Both the position numbers and the translations under genes were made by a program. A stretch of 64,000 bases of DNA from Tabrizicola sp. (GTDB taxonomy: Bacteria; Pseudomonadota; Alphaproteobacteria; Rhodobacterales; Rhodobacteraceae), in assembly GCF_016792905.1 (NCBI RefSeq), contig NZ_JAEULP010000046.1, positions 1-64,000 on the forward strand. The letters run 5' to 3'. The notes under the pieces were generated by a model. That model was not told the origin of the DNA and made no database searches. It saw only the letters and a program-made list of their open reading frames with translations. This document shows, one piece after another, positions 1-7,946 of the stretch. Position 1 is the stretch's first letter. Each line of letters begins with the position of its first letter.

Positions 1-123
1 CAGGACGTGTTTGACTACATCGAGATGTTCTACAACCCGAAGCGCAAGCACACGAACAACGGCATGCTGTCGCCCGTTGACTTCGAAATCAGGCAGCAGA
101 AACTGAACGAGGCAGGTGTCTAG
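1..123 (+). CDS. IS3-family transposase OrfB, C-terminal fragment
   Basis: The reading frame is open at the window edge and ends at the TAG at 121-123. It encodes about 40 residues that include YNPKRKHTNNGMLSP, the typical end of the DDE integrase-like transposase (OrfB) of IS3-family elements, where the YN..R.H..L...SP stretch follows the catalytic core. The catalytic residues lie outside the window, so activity cannot be judged. The stop falls right at the likely right end of the element. Confidence 0.85.
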   Translation, partial: QDVFDYIEMFYNPKRKHTNNGMLSPVDFEIRQQKLNEAGV

Positions 124-141
124 GAAACTAGGGGCACCTCA
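1..141 (+). mobile_element. Right end of an IS3-family insertion sequence
   Basis: The transposase tail is followed at once by an AT-richer stretch, GTGTCTAGGAAACTAGGGGC (118-137), then acctca. It resembles the terminal inverted repeat of IS3 elements, which often overlaps the OrfB stop. The exact boundary near 141 is inferred, because the left end and the target duplication are outside the window. Sequence after about 142 runs in frame into a different protein remnant, as expected if the element sits inside another gene. Confidence 0.6.
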
Positions 142-330
142 AACCCCGGTCAAAGCTGCGAGGCTGACACGTCCGAGGCCCTCAAGGGCCAGTTCCAGTC
201 CGACGACATACTGCTCTGGCCAAACGGCTCGACGCTCTCGGTCGTCGACAAGCTCGACACGAAGAACCGCAACCCCCAGCCGCTGCCCAAAGGCATCCGC
301 CGGGTCGTCACCGAAGCGCTGGTCCTCTGA
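142..330 (+). pseudogene. 3' remnant of an unknown gene cut by the IS element
   Basis: After the IS end an open frame continues to TGA at 328-330 without any start codon. It encodes about 62 residues with a natural composition (SDDILLWPNGSTLSVVDKLD, then KNRNPQPLPKGIRRV). No family is recognised. The lack of a start and its position flush against the IS end indicate that the 5' part of the gene was displaced by the insertion. The following ORF begins two bases later, so the two probably belonged to one phage-like operon. Confidence 0.45.
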
Positions 331-331
331 C

Positions 332-771
332 ATGGACATCCGCCAGAGGATCATCCGCAAGCTTCAGTGCCCAGAATTGTTCACCCCGGGCACCGCGATC
401 GAGCGGTGCCTCCCCTGGCCCACCAAGGCCCCCCCTACCCGTTACATCCTCCGGCGGGTCCGGGCCTATGACGGGGGCTGCTACATGGCCCCCGTCACCC
501 TCAAGACCCGCCCCCGGCTCATGTTCGAGGTTATCCGGCAGGAGGTTCACCGGGTCATCCAGGAGCTGATCACCGACGCCCCCGGTGGCCGAGGCACTCA
601 GCTCTGCAGGACTCCATTCTGCGTCAACCCGGGCCATTGGCACTTTTCGGCTACCACCCCCGCCGACGACCTCGAGGAGGCCCCTCCTGAGCCAGCTGAC
701 GAAGCGTGGGCCCATCCGACGTCCGGGAGCTCCTCGACATGTACCTCACCAGGTGCCCCTACCCCCGCTGA
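332..771 (+). pseudogene. HNH-like phage-type ORF, probably frameshifted
   Basis: An ATG at 332 opens a frame beginning MDIRQRIIRKLQCPELF and containing CRTPFCVNPGHW. That C-x4-C-VNP-x-HW pattern resembles the zinc-binding His/Cys core of small phage HNH-type proteins. After about residue 120 (near 700) this frame turns Ser/Pro/Arg-rich and unnatural. Another frame gives a natural-looking tail, DVRELLDMYLTRCPYPR, ending at TGA 769-771. A single frameshift around 700 would join the two. It could instead be two very short genes. No start-proximal Shine-Dalgarno is convincing. Confidence 0.35.
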
Positions 772-856
772 ACCTCGATCACGACCTCATGATCGACGTC
801 CCCCTCGACCTGCTCCGCGAGGCGCTCGCCCTCATCCACAAGGAAGATTGCCTGCC

Positions 857-1153
857 ATGATCAACGTCGCCGCCTTGCAGCTGGAGGTCGTGCTGGGGCG
901 GTTCCACCGGGTCACCCACCTGACCGCCGGCCCCCGCTACCTCGAGATCCAGAATGACCACGATCTGCTCTACCTGATCCCGGTCTATCCCGCTCGATCC
1001 CTCGAGATCATCGCGCCCGCTTCACCTGGTTCACCATCAACACCATTTGGGGTCGGGGTATTCCATGTCAGAGACCGTCGAAGTTCCGGCGAAGGTCGCC
1101 AACTACAATTTCGCCCGGGCCCTCCGAGGGGCCGCCTGGACGCCCGAGGCTGA
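857..1153 (+). CDS. Small hypothetical phage-like protein
   Basis: The ATG at 857 overlaps the TGA (858-860) of a tiny preceding frame (789-860), an ATGA junction typical of compact phage gene clusters. The first 45 residues or so (MINVAALQLEVVLGRFHRV, later RYLEIQNDHDLLYLIPVYP) look like real protein. The last 40 are Pro/Arg/Gly-rich and overlap the next ORF, so the true end may be earlier or the gene may be frameshifted near 990. No family is recognised. Confidence 0.3.
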   Translation: MINVAALQLEVVLGRFHRVTHLTAGPRYLEIQNDHDLLYLIPVYPARSLEIIAPASPGSPSTPFGVGVFHVRDRRSSGEGRQLQFRPGPPRGRLDARG

Positions 1154-1337
1154 CGCTGACCTGCGGGTGATGTTCGAGAACGGCTCCGACATCTCGACCA
1201 TTGCCGAGGAAATGGACCGCACCGAGCGAGAGGTGCTCGACCAGATCCGGGGGGTTGGGCCTTCGGAAATAGGCTCAAAAATTGGACGGACGGCAGAGAC
1301 CCAAGGGGCACATCAGGAGCACATAAGAAGCACATGA
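1065..1337 (+). CDS. Small Myb/SANT-like helix-turn-helix protein
   Basis: The ATG at 1065 gives a 90-residue product starting MSETVEVPAKVANYNFARAL. Its centre, AWTPEADADLRVMFENGSD followed by ISTIAEEMDRTEREV, fits the W-T-x-E-x-D-x-x-L...G....IA....R....V pattern of the short SANT/Myb-like DNA-binding domains often found in phage and plasmid ORFs. The tail after about residue 65 looks less natural, so the gene may be truncated at its 3' end. A TTG at 1047 in the same frame is an alternative start. Confidence 0.4.
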   Translation: MSETVEVPAKVANYNFARALRGAAWTPEADADLRVMFENGSDISTIAEEMDRTEREVLDQIRGVGPSEIGSKIGRTAETQGAHQEHIRST

Positions 1338-1451
1338 CTTCTAATGCTTTGGATTTATTTGATTAAAATATAAAGTCCATCCCATCCATCATCGGGGAGA
1401 CGGAGAGGCAGCGGGGCGCGCGTGTGGCCGACGGATTCCGGTTGGGCGGAG

Positions 1452-1469
1452 TGTCCACGGTGGACAGAA
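1452..1469. repeat. 18-nt palindrome-containing repeat, copy 1
   Basis: TGTCCACGGTGGACAGAA is present here and again, identical and in the same orientation, at 28751-28768. The first 15 bases are a perfect inverted repeat (TGTCCAC-G-GTGGACA). Both copies are intergenic. Confidence 0.6.
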
Positions 1470-1600
1470 TGGGATACTCGTTTTGAGTCAATCTGTTAGC
1501 CGTGGGCGTTAACGGATTGGCAAGACTTCGGTCGGGCGCCCTCCTACTCTGCCCTCTCCGCCGGTGGAGGGGACTCGCGTGGTGGGTTGGGGTGGTATTA

Positions 1601-1702
1601 AATCGAGCGCTGGCGCGCGCAGCTTTGTCTCGTCGTCGGGCTTCGCCTCCTCCTCGGGCGTTGGGGGTTTTCCACCCCCAAACCCCCGGAGGATATTTGC
1701 AG
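1601..1702. repeat. Intergenic repeat with GGGGGTTT/AAACCCCC stem-loop, copy 1
   Basis: It starts with GAGCGCTGGCGCGC, passes through a Gly/Ser-codon-like low-complexity stretch, and ends in a strong inverted repeat of G5T3/A3C5 (about 1663-1687) followed by CCGGAGGATATTTG. The same modules in the same order occur at 5171-5274. In both places the ATATTTG end abuts the 3' end of a minus-strand gene, so the stem-loop could serve as its terminator. Confidence 0.6.
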
Positions 1703-1716
1703 ACGAAGAATGAGAC

Positions 1717-2961
1717 TTAGCCGGGGGACTGGATCAGGATCGCGCGGAAATCGTTGACGTTGGTCAGCGTCGGGCCGGTGACGACCTGCGCCCCGGCGCG
1801 GGCGAAGTAGCTGTGGGCGTCGTTGCGGGCCAGCGCCTCGGTGGCGCCCGGGGTTTTCAGAGTGTTGGGACCGATCACGGCACCCGCGACCTCGGCGGCT
1901 CCGTCGACGCCGTCGGTGTCGCAGGCCAGCGCGTGCATCTGCGGATGGCCGTCGAGTGCAAGTGCCAGGGCGAGGCAGAACTCGGCGTTCGGGCCCCCTA
2001 CCCCGTCGCCGGTGCGGGTCACGGTCAACTCGCCGCCGGAGAGGAGGAGGACGGGGCGGTCGCCGGGCTTCAGACTTTCGGCAATGTCGATGGCGAGGGC
2101 GGCCTGAGCGCGCGCGACCTCGCGGGCCTCGCCTTCGAGGCTGTCGCCAAGGGTGCGGACCTCGGCCAGGGGCGCAGCCAGATCGGTGGCAGCGGCGAGG
2201 GATTGGGCGGGGGCGGCGTAGAGGAGATTTTCGGTGCGGGAAAGGCGCAGGTCTCCGGGGGGGACGACACCGGATCGTGCGAGGGCCGCGCGGGCAGAGG
2301 CAGGGACGGGGATTTGCCAGCGGTCGAGGAGGGCGCGGACGTCGCCGAGGGTAGTGGCGTCGCCCACGGTCGGGCCGGAGCCGATGAAGGCCGGATCATC
2401 GCCCGGCACGTCGGAAATCATCAGCGCGAGCAGGCGCGCTGGGTATGCGGCGGCGGCAAGCTGGCCGCCCTTCACCCGGCTGAGGTGCTTGCGGACGGTG
2501 TTCATCGCCGAAATCGGGGCGCCCGAGGCGAGGAGGGCTGCGTTGACCGCCTGCTTTTCGGCGAGCGTCATGCCCGCTGCCGGGGCGCAGAGAAGCGCGG
2601 AGGCGCCGCCAGAGATGAGGGCGAGGACGGTATCGTCTTCGGTGAGCCCGTCCAGGAGCGCGAGCATCTGTCCGGTGGCATCGACCCCGGCCTGATCGGG
2701 CACGGGATGCGCGGCCTCGACGATCCTGATGCCCTGGCAGGGGCGGCCGTAGCCGTAACGGGTGATGACCAGGCCCTCGCAGGGGCCCCATTCGGCCTCG
2801 ACCGCTTCGGCCATGCGGGCGGAGGCTTTCCCCGCTCCGATGACGATGAGGCGACCTTTCGGCTTTTCCGGCAGGAAGCGGGCGAGCGAGCGCATCGGAT
2901 CGGCGACCTCGACGGCACGATCGAAGAGCTGGCGGAGGAAGGCGGCGGGGTCTGGGATCAT
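1717..2961 (-). CDS. ttuD: Glycerate 2-kinase (MOFRL family)
   Basis: 414 aa. It phosphorylates D-glycerate to 2-phosphoglycerate in the cytoplasm; the family was long annotated as hydroxypyruvate reductase TtuD/GckA. The N-terminal domain shows IVIGAGKASARMAEAVE and ALISGGASALLCAPA. The C-terminal MOFRL domain shows LLLSGGELTVT followed by GVGGPNAEFCLALAL and DTDGVDGAAEVAGAV, the usual nucleotide/substrate loops. The start is the ATG at 2961, which shares one base with the TGA of the upstream LacI gene, implying translational coupling. A longer in-frame extension exists upstream but overlaps the regulator. As the last gene after DUF993 and LacI, it probably feeds a C3 product of the upstream sugar pathway into glycolysis. 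Confidence 0.9.
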   Translation of the reverse strand: MIPDPAAFLRQLFDRAVEVADPMRSLARFLPEKPKGRLIVIGAGKASARMAEAVEAEWGPCEGLVITRYGYGRPCQGIRIVEAAHPVPDQAGVDATGQMLALLDGLTEDDTVLALISGGASALLCAPAAGMTLAEKQAVNAALLASGAPISAMNTVRKHLSRVKGGQLAAAAYPARLLALMISDVPGDDPAFIGSGPTVGDATTLGDVRALLDRWQIPVPASARAALARSGVVPPGDLRLSRTENLLYAAPAQSLAAATDLAAPLAEVRTLGDSLEGEAREVARAQAALAIDIAESLKPGDRPVLLLSGGELTVTRTGDGVGGPNAEFCLALALALDGHPQMHALACDTDGVDGAAEVAGAVIGPNTLKTPGATEALARNDAHSYFARAGAQVVTGPTLTNVNDFRAILIQSPG

Positions 2962-3962
2962 CAGCTCTGGCTCGACGCGCGGGGGATCAGCGTGACGGGT
3001 GTAACCGTCTCTGGCGGCGGGCGCACCCCCTCTTCCAGCCATTTCAGCACGGTTTCCGCCATCTGGCGCCCGAAACCGGCGATGTCGCAGCGGACAGAAG
3101 ACAAGGCGGGAAAGGCCTGCGCGCAATCCTCGATGTCGTCGAAGCCGACGATCTTCAGCGACGCCCCCACGCTGCGGCCAAGTTCGGCGCAGCCGGTCAA
3201 GAGGCCGAGCGCGGTGAGGTCGTTGAAGCAGATAACCGCGTCGATGGCCGGATGCTCTTGCGCGAGGCGGCGGGCGGCCTCGCGCCCGAAGGCGCGGCCG
3301 GGGCGGCCAGGCAGGTGGAGGGGCGTCAGGCTGTGGGTGGCGAGGGTAGCGAGATAGCCCGACATGCGCAGTTGCGTGACCGCGCGGCCTTCAAGCCCGC
3401 CGACGAAGGCGATGTGCCGCGCGCCGTTGGCCAGAAGGTGTTCGGTCGCAAGGCGCGAACCGGTCGGGTAGTCGGGTGCGGCAAAGGGGAAGCGGGCAGT
3501 GTCCACCACCTGGCGCAGGACCTGCAGCGCGGGGACGCTGGCGCGGGCGATGGCATCGAAGGTTGCGGCCTCATCGCCATAGGCAGGGGAGACGATCAGC
3601 GCGGAGACGCCGTGTTCCAGCATCGCGCCGACGACCTGGGCCTGGAGCGCGGGGTCTTCGTCGGTGTTGGCAAGGACGGTGGCATAGCCGCGCGCCGACA
3701 GCGCCATCTGGAGCGAGGTCGCGAATTCGGTGAAGAACGGGTTGCGAAGGTCATTGATGACAAGCCCGATCAGTCCCGCATTGGCCGAGCGCAGGTTGGC
3801 GGCGGCGCGGTTGTAGACATAGCCGAGATCGGCCATGGCGCGGCGCACATCTTCGCGGGTCTCCTGTCTGACCAGCGGGCTTTGTTGCAGGACAAGGCTG
3901 ACCGTCGATTTCGACACCCCGGCGCGGGTCGCCACGTCGATGATCGTCGGCCGCTTGTCCAT
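2961..3962 (-). CDS. LacI-family transcriptional regulator
   Basis: 333 aa. Residues 5-55 form the LacI helix-turn-helix (TIIDVATRAGVSKSTVSLVL) with a hinge helix. The rest is a periplasmic-binding-like effector domain (GLVINDLRNPFFTEFATSL, VIGAMLEHGVSALIVSPAYG-type segments). It lies between DUF993 (stop 7 nt upstream) and glycerate kinase (1-nt overlap), so it is transcribed with the genes it probably controls. It should act as a cytoplasmic repressor responding to a sugar or a pathway intermediate. The effector cannot be predicted. Confidence 0.9.
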   Translation of the reverse strand: MDKRPTIIDVATRAGVSKSTVSLVLQQSPLVRQETREDVRRAMADLGYVYNRAAANLRSANAGLIGLVINDLRNPFFTEFATSLQMALSARGYATVLANTDEDPALQAQVVGAMLEHGVSALIVSPAYGDEAATFDAIARASVPALQVLRQVVDTARFPFAAPDYPTGSRLATEHLLANGARHIAFVGGLEGRAVTQLRMSGYLATLATHSLTPLHLPGRPGRAFGREAARRLAQEHPAIDAVICFNDLTALGLLTGCAELGRSVGASLKIVGFDDIEDCAQAFPALSSVRCDIAGFGRQMAETVLKWLEEGVRPPPETVTPVTLIPRASSQS

Positions 3963-3969
3963 GGCACCT

Positions 3970-5139
3970 TCAGTTCTGGTCGATCCCGTGCAGGGCGAGG
4001 AGGGTCTTCATCCGGGCTTCTGCCAGATCGGGGCGGGAAAGCAAGCCTGCCTGGTCGGCCAGCCGGAAGACGGCAGCATAGTGGGTGATGTCGCGCGAGG
4101 ACTGGAAGCCTGCGGGCATGATGAAGTGGGTCTGGTGGCCGTTAAGCCAGGCGAGATACGCGATGCCGGCCTTGTAGAAGCGGGTGGGCGCGCGGAAGAT
4201 CTCGCGGCTAAGCGGCACGGTCGGGGCGAAGAGTTTGTGATAGGTCTGGTGGTCGCCTTCGGCCAGGGCCTCAAGCGCCTGGGCAGCGGCGGGGGCGATG
4301 GCGGCGAAGATGCCGAGAAGCGCGTGGGAATGGCGGGCGCCGTCGCCCTCGATTAGCGGGGCGTAGTTGAAGTCGTCGCCGGTGTAGAGGCGGACGCCTG
4401 CGGGAAGGCGGGCGCGGAAGGCTTCCTCGTGGGACTGGTCGAGGAGGGATATCTTGATGCCGTCGACCTTGGCAGGGTTCTCGGCGATGAGGGTGAGGAC
4501 GAAGTCGGAGGCTTTGTCGGTATCGGTGGTGCCCCAGTAACCGGCGAGGGCGGGGTCGAACATGTCGCCGAGCCAGTGCAGGATCGCCGGCTGCGCCGCC
4601 TGGTCGATCAGGGCGCGGTAGACCCGGTGGTAGATGTCGGGGGTGGCGTTGATCGCGGTGAAGGCGCGGGAGGCCATGAGGATGAGCTGGCCGCCCGCCG
4701 CCTCGATGGCTTCGGCCTGGGTGGTGTAGGCGGCGAGGATGGCATCGGGTGTGGCGAGGTCTTGCGGCGTCTTGTGGTCGGTTCCGGCACCGCAGGCAAC
4801 GCGGGGCTGCATCGGGTGAGCTTTGGCGGCAGCCATCGTGCGCTGGATCAGTTCCAGCGCGGTCGGCCAGTCGACGCCCATGCCGCGTTGCGCGGTGTCC
4901 ATCGCTTCGGCAAGGTGGAGGCCCTGGTCCCAGAGGTGCTGGCGGAAGGCGAGGGTCGCGTCCCAGTCGACTGCGGGGCGGCTGTCCCAGGGGTTCCTCT
5001 CCCGCAGGGGGTCGCTGACCACATGGGCGGCGGCGAAGGCGGTGCGGGTGAGCGGCAGCCTCGGGGCGCGCGGGGTCAGGGGGGTGCCGGTGAGGCGGTA
5101 GGGTTCGAGGCTCGCGTTGGCGGTGGGCAGGATCAGCAT
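3970..5139 (-). CDS. DUF993 family protein (dihydrodipicolinate-synthase-like fold)
   Basis: 389 aa, full length for the family as I recall it (Pfam PF06187). Seen here: a long N-terminal segment with NPWDSRPAVDWDATLAFRQH, then a TIM-barrel-like core with GGQLILMASRAF, DGIKISLLDQ (a lysine where DapA-type aldolases carry their Schiff-base Lys) and GVRLYTGDDFNY. This suggests a class-I aldolase or dehydratase acting on a sugar-derived keto acid, which is inference. It is the first gene of the DUF993-LacI-glycerate kinase block, with an ATG at 5139 preceded by only a weak ribosome-binding site. Glycerate downstream fits a C-C cleavage releasing a C3 unit. Confidence 0.8.
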   Translation of the reverse strand: MLILPTANASLEPYRLTGTPLTPRAPRLPLTRTAFAAAHVVSDPLRERNPWDSRPAVDWDATLAFRQHLWDQGLHLAEAMDTAQRGMGVDWPTALELIQRTMAAAKAHPMQPRVACGAGTDHKTPQDLATPDAILAAYTTQAEAIEAAGGQLILMASRAFTAINATPDIYHRVYRALIDQAAQPAILHWLGDMFDPALAGYWGTTDTDKASDFVLTLIAENPAKVDGIKISLLDQSHEEAFRARLPAGVRLYTGDDFNYAPLIEGDGARHSHALLGIFAAIAPAAAQALEALAEGDHQTYHKLFAPTVPLSREIFRAPTRFYKAGIAYLAWLNGHQTHFIMPAGFQSSRDITHYAAVFRLADQAGLLSRPDLAEARMKTLLALHGIDQN

Positions 5140-5170
5140 GGGCGGGGTCCCGTGATGGGGGCGGTTTCAG

Positions 5171-5274
5171 AATGGAGCGCTGGCGCGCAAGCCTTTTGTC
5201 TCGCCTCTGGCGCAAGCGCCAACCGGCTCGGGCGCCGGGGGTTTTCCACCCCCAAACCCCCGGAGGATATTTGT
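5171..5274. repeat. Intergenic repeat with G5T3/A3C5 stem-loop, copy 2
   Basis: This is the second copy of the element at 1601-1702: AATGGAGCGCTGGCGCGC (5171-5188), a diverged middle, then GGGGGTTTTCC...CCCCC and CCGGAGGATATTTG ending near 5273. It lies in the 163-nt gap between the start of DUF993 and the stop of the Dabb gene (5303). Confidence 0.6.
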
Positions 5275-5302
5275 CGCCAGGTGAAAGGCATCAGGGCGGG
5301 GT

Positions 5303-5608
5303 TCATGGGATGGCGAGGTCGAAGACGAGGATGCCGTCGATGCCGCCCTGCGCTGCCGCAGTGAGGGCAGCACCGACGCGCTTGTGGTCGGGGTGGTCCT
5401 GGTAGGCGGCAAGCGCCTGCCAGTCGGTGAAGTCGACGGTGAAGCCGTGCAGGTAGCCGCGTTCGATCTTTTCGGGGCTTTCGGATCGGCCGGAATGGAT
5501 GGCGAGGAGGCCGGGGAGGTCGAGGCGGTGGAGGTCGGCGAAGATGGTGGCGATCTGGGCCTCGGTGACGTCCAGGCGGGCTTTCAGGAGGACGATGTGG
5601 CGGATCAT
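5303..5608 (-). CDS. Dabb (stress-responsive A/B barrel) family protein
   Basis: 101 aa, normal for a single Dabb domain. It begins MIRHIVLLKARLDVTEAQI and contains the conserved HGFTVDFTDWQALAAYQ and YQDHPDHKRV segments, where the YxxHPxH motif is the family hallmark. Members form dimeric alpha/beta barrels; a few are enzymes (polyketide cyclization, olivetolic acid) and most are uncharacterised. The ATG overlaps the TGA of the GMC gene upstream (ATGA, 5605-5608), so it is translationally coupled to the dehydrogenases and probably acts on the same intermediate. Confidence 0.85.
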   Translation of the reverse strand: MIRHIVLLKARLDVTEAQIATIFADLHRLDLPGLLAIHSGRSESPEKIERGYLHGFTVDFTDWQALAAYQDHPDHKRVGAALTAAAQGGIDGILVFDLAIP

Positions 5609-7185
5609 CTGCTGGCTTCCTTGATCATGTCGGCGGCCTTTTCGGCGATCATGATGGTGGGGGCGTTGGTGTTGGAGGAGACGACGGTGGGCATGATCGA
5701 GGCGTCGACGACGCGCAGCGCCTCGATCCCGTTGAAGCGGAGCTGGGGGTCGACGACGGCTTCCGGGTCGGCGCCCATGCGGCAGGTTCCGGCGGGGTGA
5801 TGGTCGGTCTTGGCGTTCTTCACGGCATAGTCGAAGTAGTCCGCATCGGTCTTCACGGCGGGGCCGGGGAGGCGCTCGGCGAGGACGAAGGGTTTCAGCG
5901 CGGGCTGGCGCATGATCTCCTGCGCGAGCTTCAGGCCCTGGATCGACATCTCGCGGTCGTAAGGGTCTTCCCAGTAGTTCGGGTCGATCAGGGGGGCGGC
6001 TGTCGGGTCGCTTGATGCCAGCCGGACGGTGCCGCGGGAACGGGGGCGGAGGAAGGCGGAGTTGAGGGTGACGCCGCCGTTCGGCATGGCGGCGACGCCG
6101 GCCTCGATGCCGGAGCCGAGGCCGAGGTGGAACTGGATGTCGGGCGAGCGGGCGGAGGGGTCGGCATACCAGAAGCCGCCGGTCTCGAAGAGCGAGGAGG
6201 CGACGGGACCTTTTCGGGTCAGGAGGTATTGCAGGCCCGCGAGAGCGGACCAGTGCAGCTTGGCGTAGCGGTCATAGGTGTGGGGGCCGGTGCATTCGGC
6301 GATGACGAAGAGGTCGAGGTGGTCTTGCAGGTTGGCGCCAACCTGCGGGCGGTCGAGGATCACGGGGATGCCGAGGCGCCGTAGATCGTCGGCGGGTCCG
6401 ACGCCGGAGAGCTGCAGGAGGCGGGGGGAGCCGATGGCGCCGGAGGCGAGGATGACCTCGGTCGTGGCGCGGATCGTGCCCTCGGGGGTTTCGACGCCGA
6501 TGGCCCTGCCCTTTTCGGTGACGATGCGCAGGACCTGTTGGCCGGTTTTCAGCGTCAGATTCGGGCGGCTCAGGGCGGGTTTCAAGAAGGCGGTGGCGGT
6601 GGACGAGCGGCGGAACCAGCGCTGGGTCAGTTGATAAAAGCCGACGCCGTCTTGCGCCTCGCCGGTGAAGTCGCGGTTCCTCGGGATGCCAATCTCGGCC
6701 GCGGCGGCGAAATAGGCCTCGCAGATCGGCAGGGGAGCGCGGGGCTGGCTCACGCCGAGGGGGCCCTCACGCCCATGAAAACGGTTTTCGAAGCTGTCGT
6801 TGACCTCGGACTTGCGGAAATAGGGCAGCACGTCCTCGTAGCCCCAGCCGGTGCAGCCCATCTGGCGCCAGTCCTCGTAGTCGAGCGCATTGCCGCGGGT
6901 GTAGAGCTGGGCGTTGATCGAGGAGCCGCCGCCGATGACCTTCGCCTGCGTGTAGCGGATCTGCATGCCGTTCATGTGGCGCTGGGGAACGGTCTGCCAG
7001 CCCCAGGAGCCGATGCCCTTGGTCATCTTCGCGAAGCCTGCGGGCAGGTGGTAGAACGGATGGCGGTCGCGGCCCCCGGCTTCAAGGAGGAGGACGCGGG
7101 CCGAGGGGTCTTCGGTCAGGCGGGCGGCGAGGACGCAGCCTGCGCTGCCGCCGCCGATGATGATGTAGTCGTAGCCTTCGGTCAT
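5605..7185 (-). CDS. GMC-family FAD oxidoreductase (choline dehydrogenase-like)
   Basis: 526 aa, the usual size for soluble bacterial GMC enzymes. The N-terminus has the FAD-binding IIIGGGSAGCVLAARL motif and a following LLLEAGG. GMC signature 2 appears as ASGAIGSPRLLQLSGVGP. The C-terminal catalytic region has HHPAGTCRMG and VVDASIMPTVVSSNTNAP, with a His and Asn in the expected places. It would oxidise an alcohol or sugar hydroxyl. The start lies 2 nt from the stop of the SDR gene upstream. It is the second GMC enzyme of the operon, and the two are only distantly alike, so sequential or alternative oxidations are possible. The substrate is unknown. Confidence 0.9.
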   Translation of the reverse strand: MTEGYDYIIIGGGSAGCVLAARLTEDPSARVLLLEAGGRDRHPFYHLPAGFAKMTKGIGSWGWQTVPQRHMNGMQIRYTQAKVIGGGSSINAQLYTRGNALDYEDWRQMGCTGWGYEDVLPYFRKSEVNDSFENRFHGREGPLGVSQPRAPLPICEAYFAAAAEIGIPRNRDFTGEAQDGVGFYQLTQRWFRRSSTATAFLKPALSRPNLTLKTGQQVLRIVTEKGRAIGVETPEGTIRATTEVILASGAIGSPRLLQLSGVGPADDLRRLGIPVILDRPQVGANLQDHLDLFVIAECTGPHTYDRYAKLHWSALAGLQYLLTRKGPVASSLFETGGFWYADPSARSPDIQFHLGLGSGIEAGVAAMPNGGVTLNSAFLRPRSRGTVRLASSDPTAAPLIDPNYWEDPYDREMSIQGLKLAQEIMRQPALKPFVLAERLPGPAVKTDADYFDYAVKNAKTDHHPAGTCRMGADPEAVVDPQLRFNGIEALRVVDASIMPTVVSSNTNAPTIMIAEKAADMIKEASR

Positions 7186-7187
7186 GC

Positions 7188-7946
7188 TTACAGTCTTTCG
7201 ATGGACAGCCCGCCGTCGACGGGGATCACCGCGCCGGTGGCGAAGGCCAGTTGGCCGGTGACGAGGGGGATCACGGCCTGGCCGATGTCGGATGGTTGGC
7301 CCCAGCGGCCCATAGGGACGAGGCCGTCTTCGATGCGGGCGGTGTATTTGCCTTTGACCCCGGCGGTCATGCCGGTCTCGATGATGCCGGGGCGAAGTTC
7401 GAAGACGCCGATGCGATGGGGGGCAAGGCGCAGCGCAAGGGTCTGGGCGGCCATGGAGGCGGCGGCCTTGGAGATGCAGTAGTCGGCACGCTCGGGGCTG
7501 GCCATCCGGGCGGAGACGGAGGTGACGAAGGTGATCGAGCGGTAGTGCGGGCTGGTTGTGGCGAGCATGTGCTTCGCGACCTGCTGGGCCAGGAAGAAGG
7601 CCCCGGACAGGTTGATGCCCATGATCCAGTCCAGGTTTTCCGGCGTGAGGTCGAGCATGTCGCCCCTCACCTTCGCGGCCACCCCGGCGTTCTGGATCAG
7701 GGCGTCAAGCGGGCCTTGAGTGGCCTCGATGGCTTCGAGGAGCGCGGGGATGGCGGTAAGGTCGGCGAGGTCGTGCCGGTAGTAACGGGCGCCGGGGCCG
7801 AGCGTGGCGAGGGCGTCGCGGACGGTCGGGTCATCGGTGGGCGGCAGCGAGGCGATGGCGAGGCGGAATCCCTGCCCTGCCAGGGCTTGAGCGATGCCGA
7901 GGCCGATGCCCTGCTGGCCTCCGGTGATGAGGGCCAGGGGTCTCAT
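7188..7946 (-). CDS. SDR-family NAD(P)-dependent oxidoreductase
   Basis: 252 aa, classical short-chain dehydrogenase length. It has the Rossmann motif TGGQQGIGLGIA (residues 8-19), the NAG motif (IQNAGVAAKV), a catalytic Ser in FVTSVSARMA and the YxxxK pair in YCISKAAASM. The C-terminal PGIIETGMT and GQPSDIG segments are typical. The ATG at 7946 overlaps the TGA of the upstream GMC gene by four bases (ATGA). A longer frame upstream is arginine-rich and lies inside that gene, so it was rejected. It is likely a sugar or sugar-acid dehydrogenase of this pathway. Confidence 0.9.
   Translation of the reverse strand: MRPLALITGGQQGIGLGIAQALAGQGFRLAIASLPPTDDPTVRDALATLGPGARYYRHDLADLTAIPALLEAIEATQGPLDALIQNAGVAAKVRGDMLDLTPENLDWIMGINLSGAFFLAQQVAKHMLATTSPHYRSITFVTSVSARMASPERADYCISKAAASMAAQTLALRLAPHRIGVFELRPGIIETGMTAGVKGKYTARIEDGLVPMGRWGQPSDIGQAVIPLVTGQLAFATGAVIPVDGGLSIERL

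Larger units (their letters stand above)
1338..1716. other. Gene-free stretch between phage remnant and glycerate kinase
   Basis: I see no credible gene here. It begins AT-rich (1340-1375), then holds the perfect palindrome TGTCCACGGTGGACA (1452-1466), which recurs at 28751, and one copy of a roughly 100-bp repeat (1601-1702) that recurs at 5171-5274. Confidence 0.6.

Noticed and set aside
1813-3357. Long plus-strand frame opposite the glycerate kinase and LacI genes
   Set aside because: Gly/Ala/Arg-rich translation with no recognisable segment. The minus-strand genes are intact and coupled.
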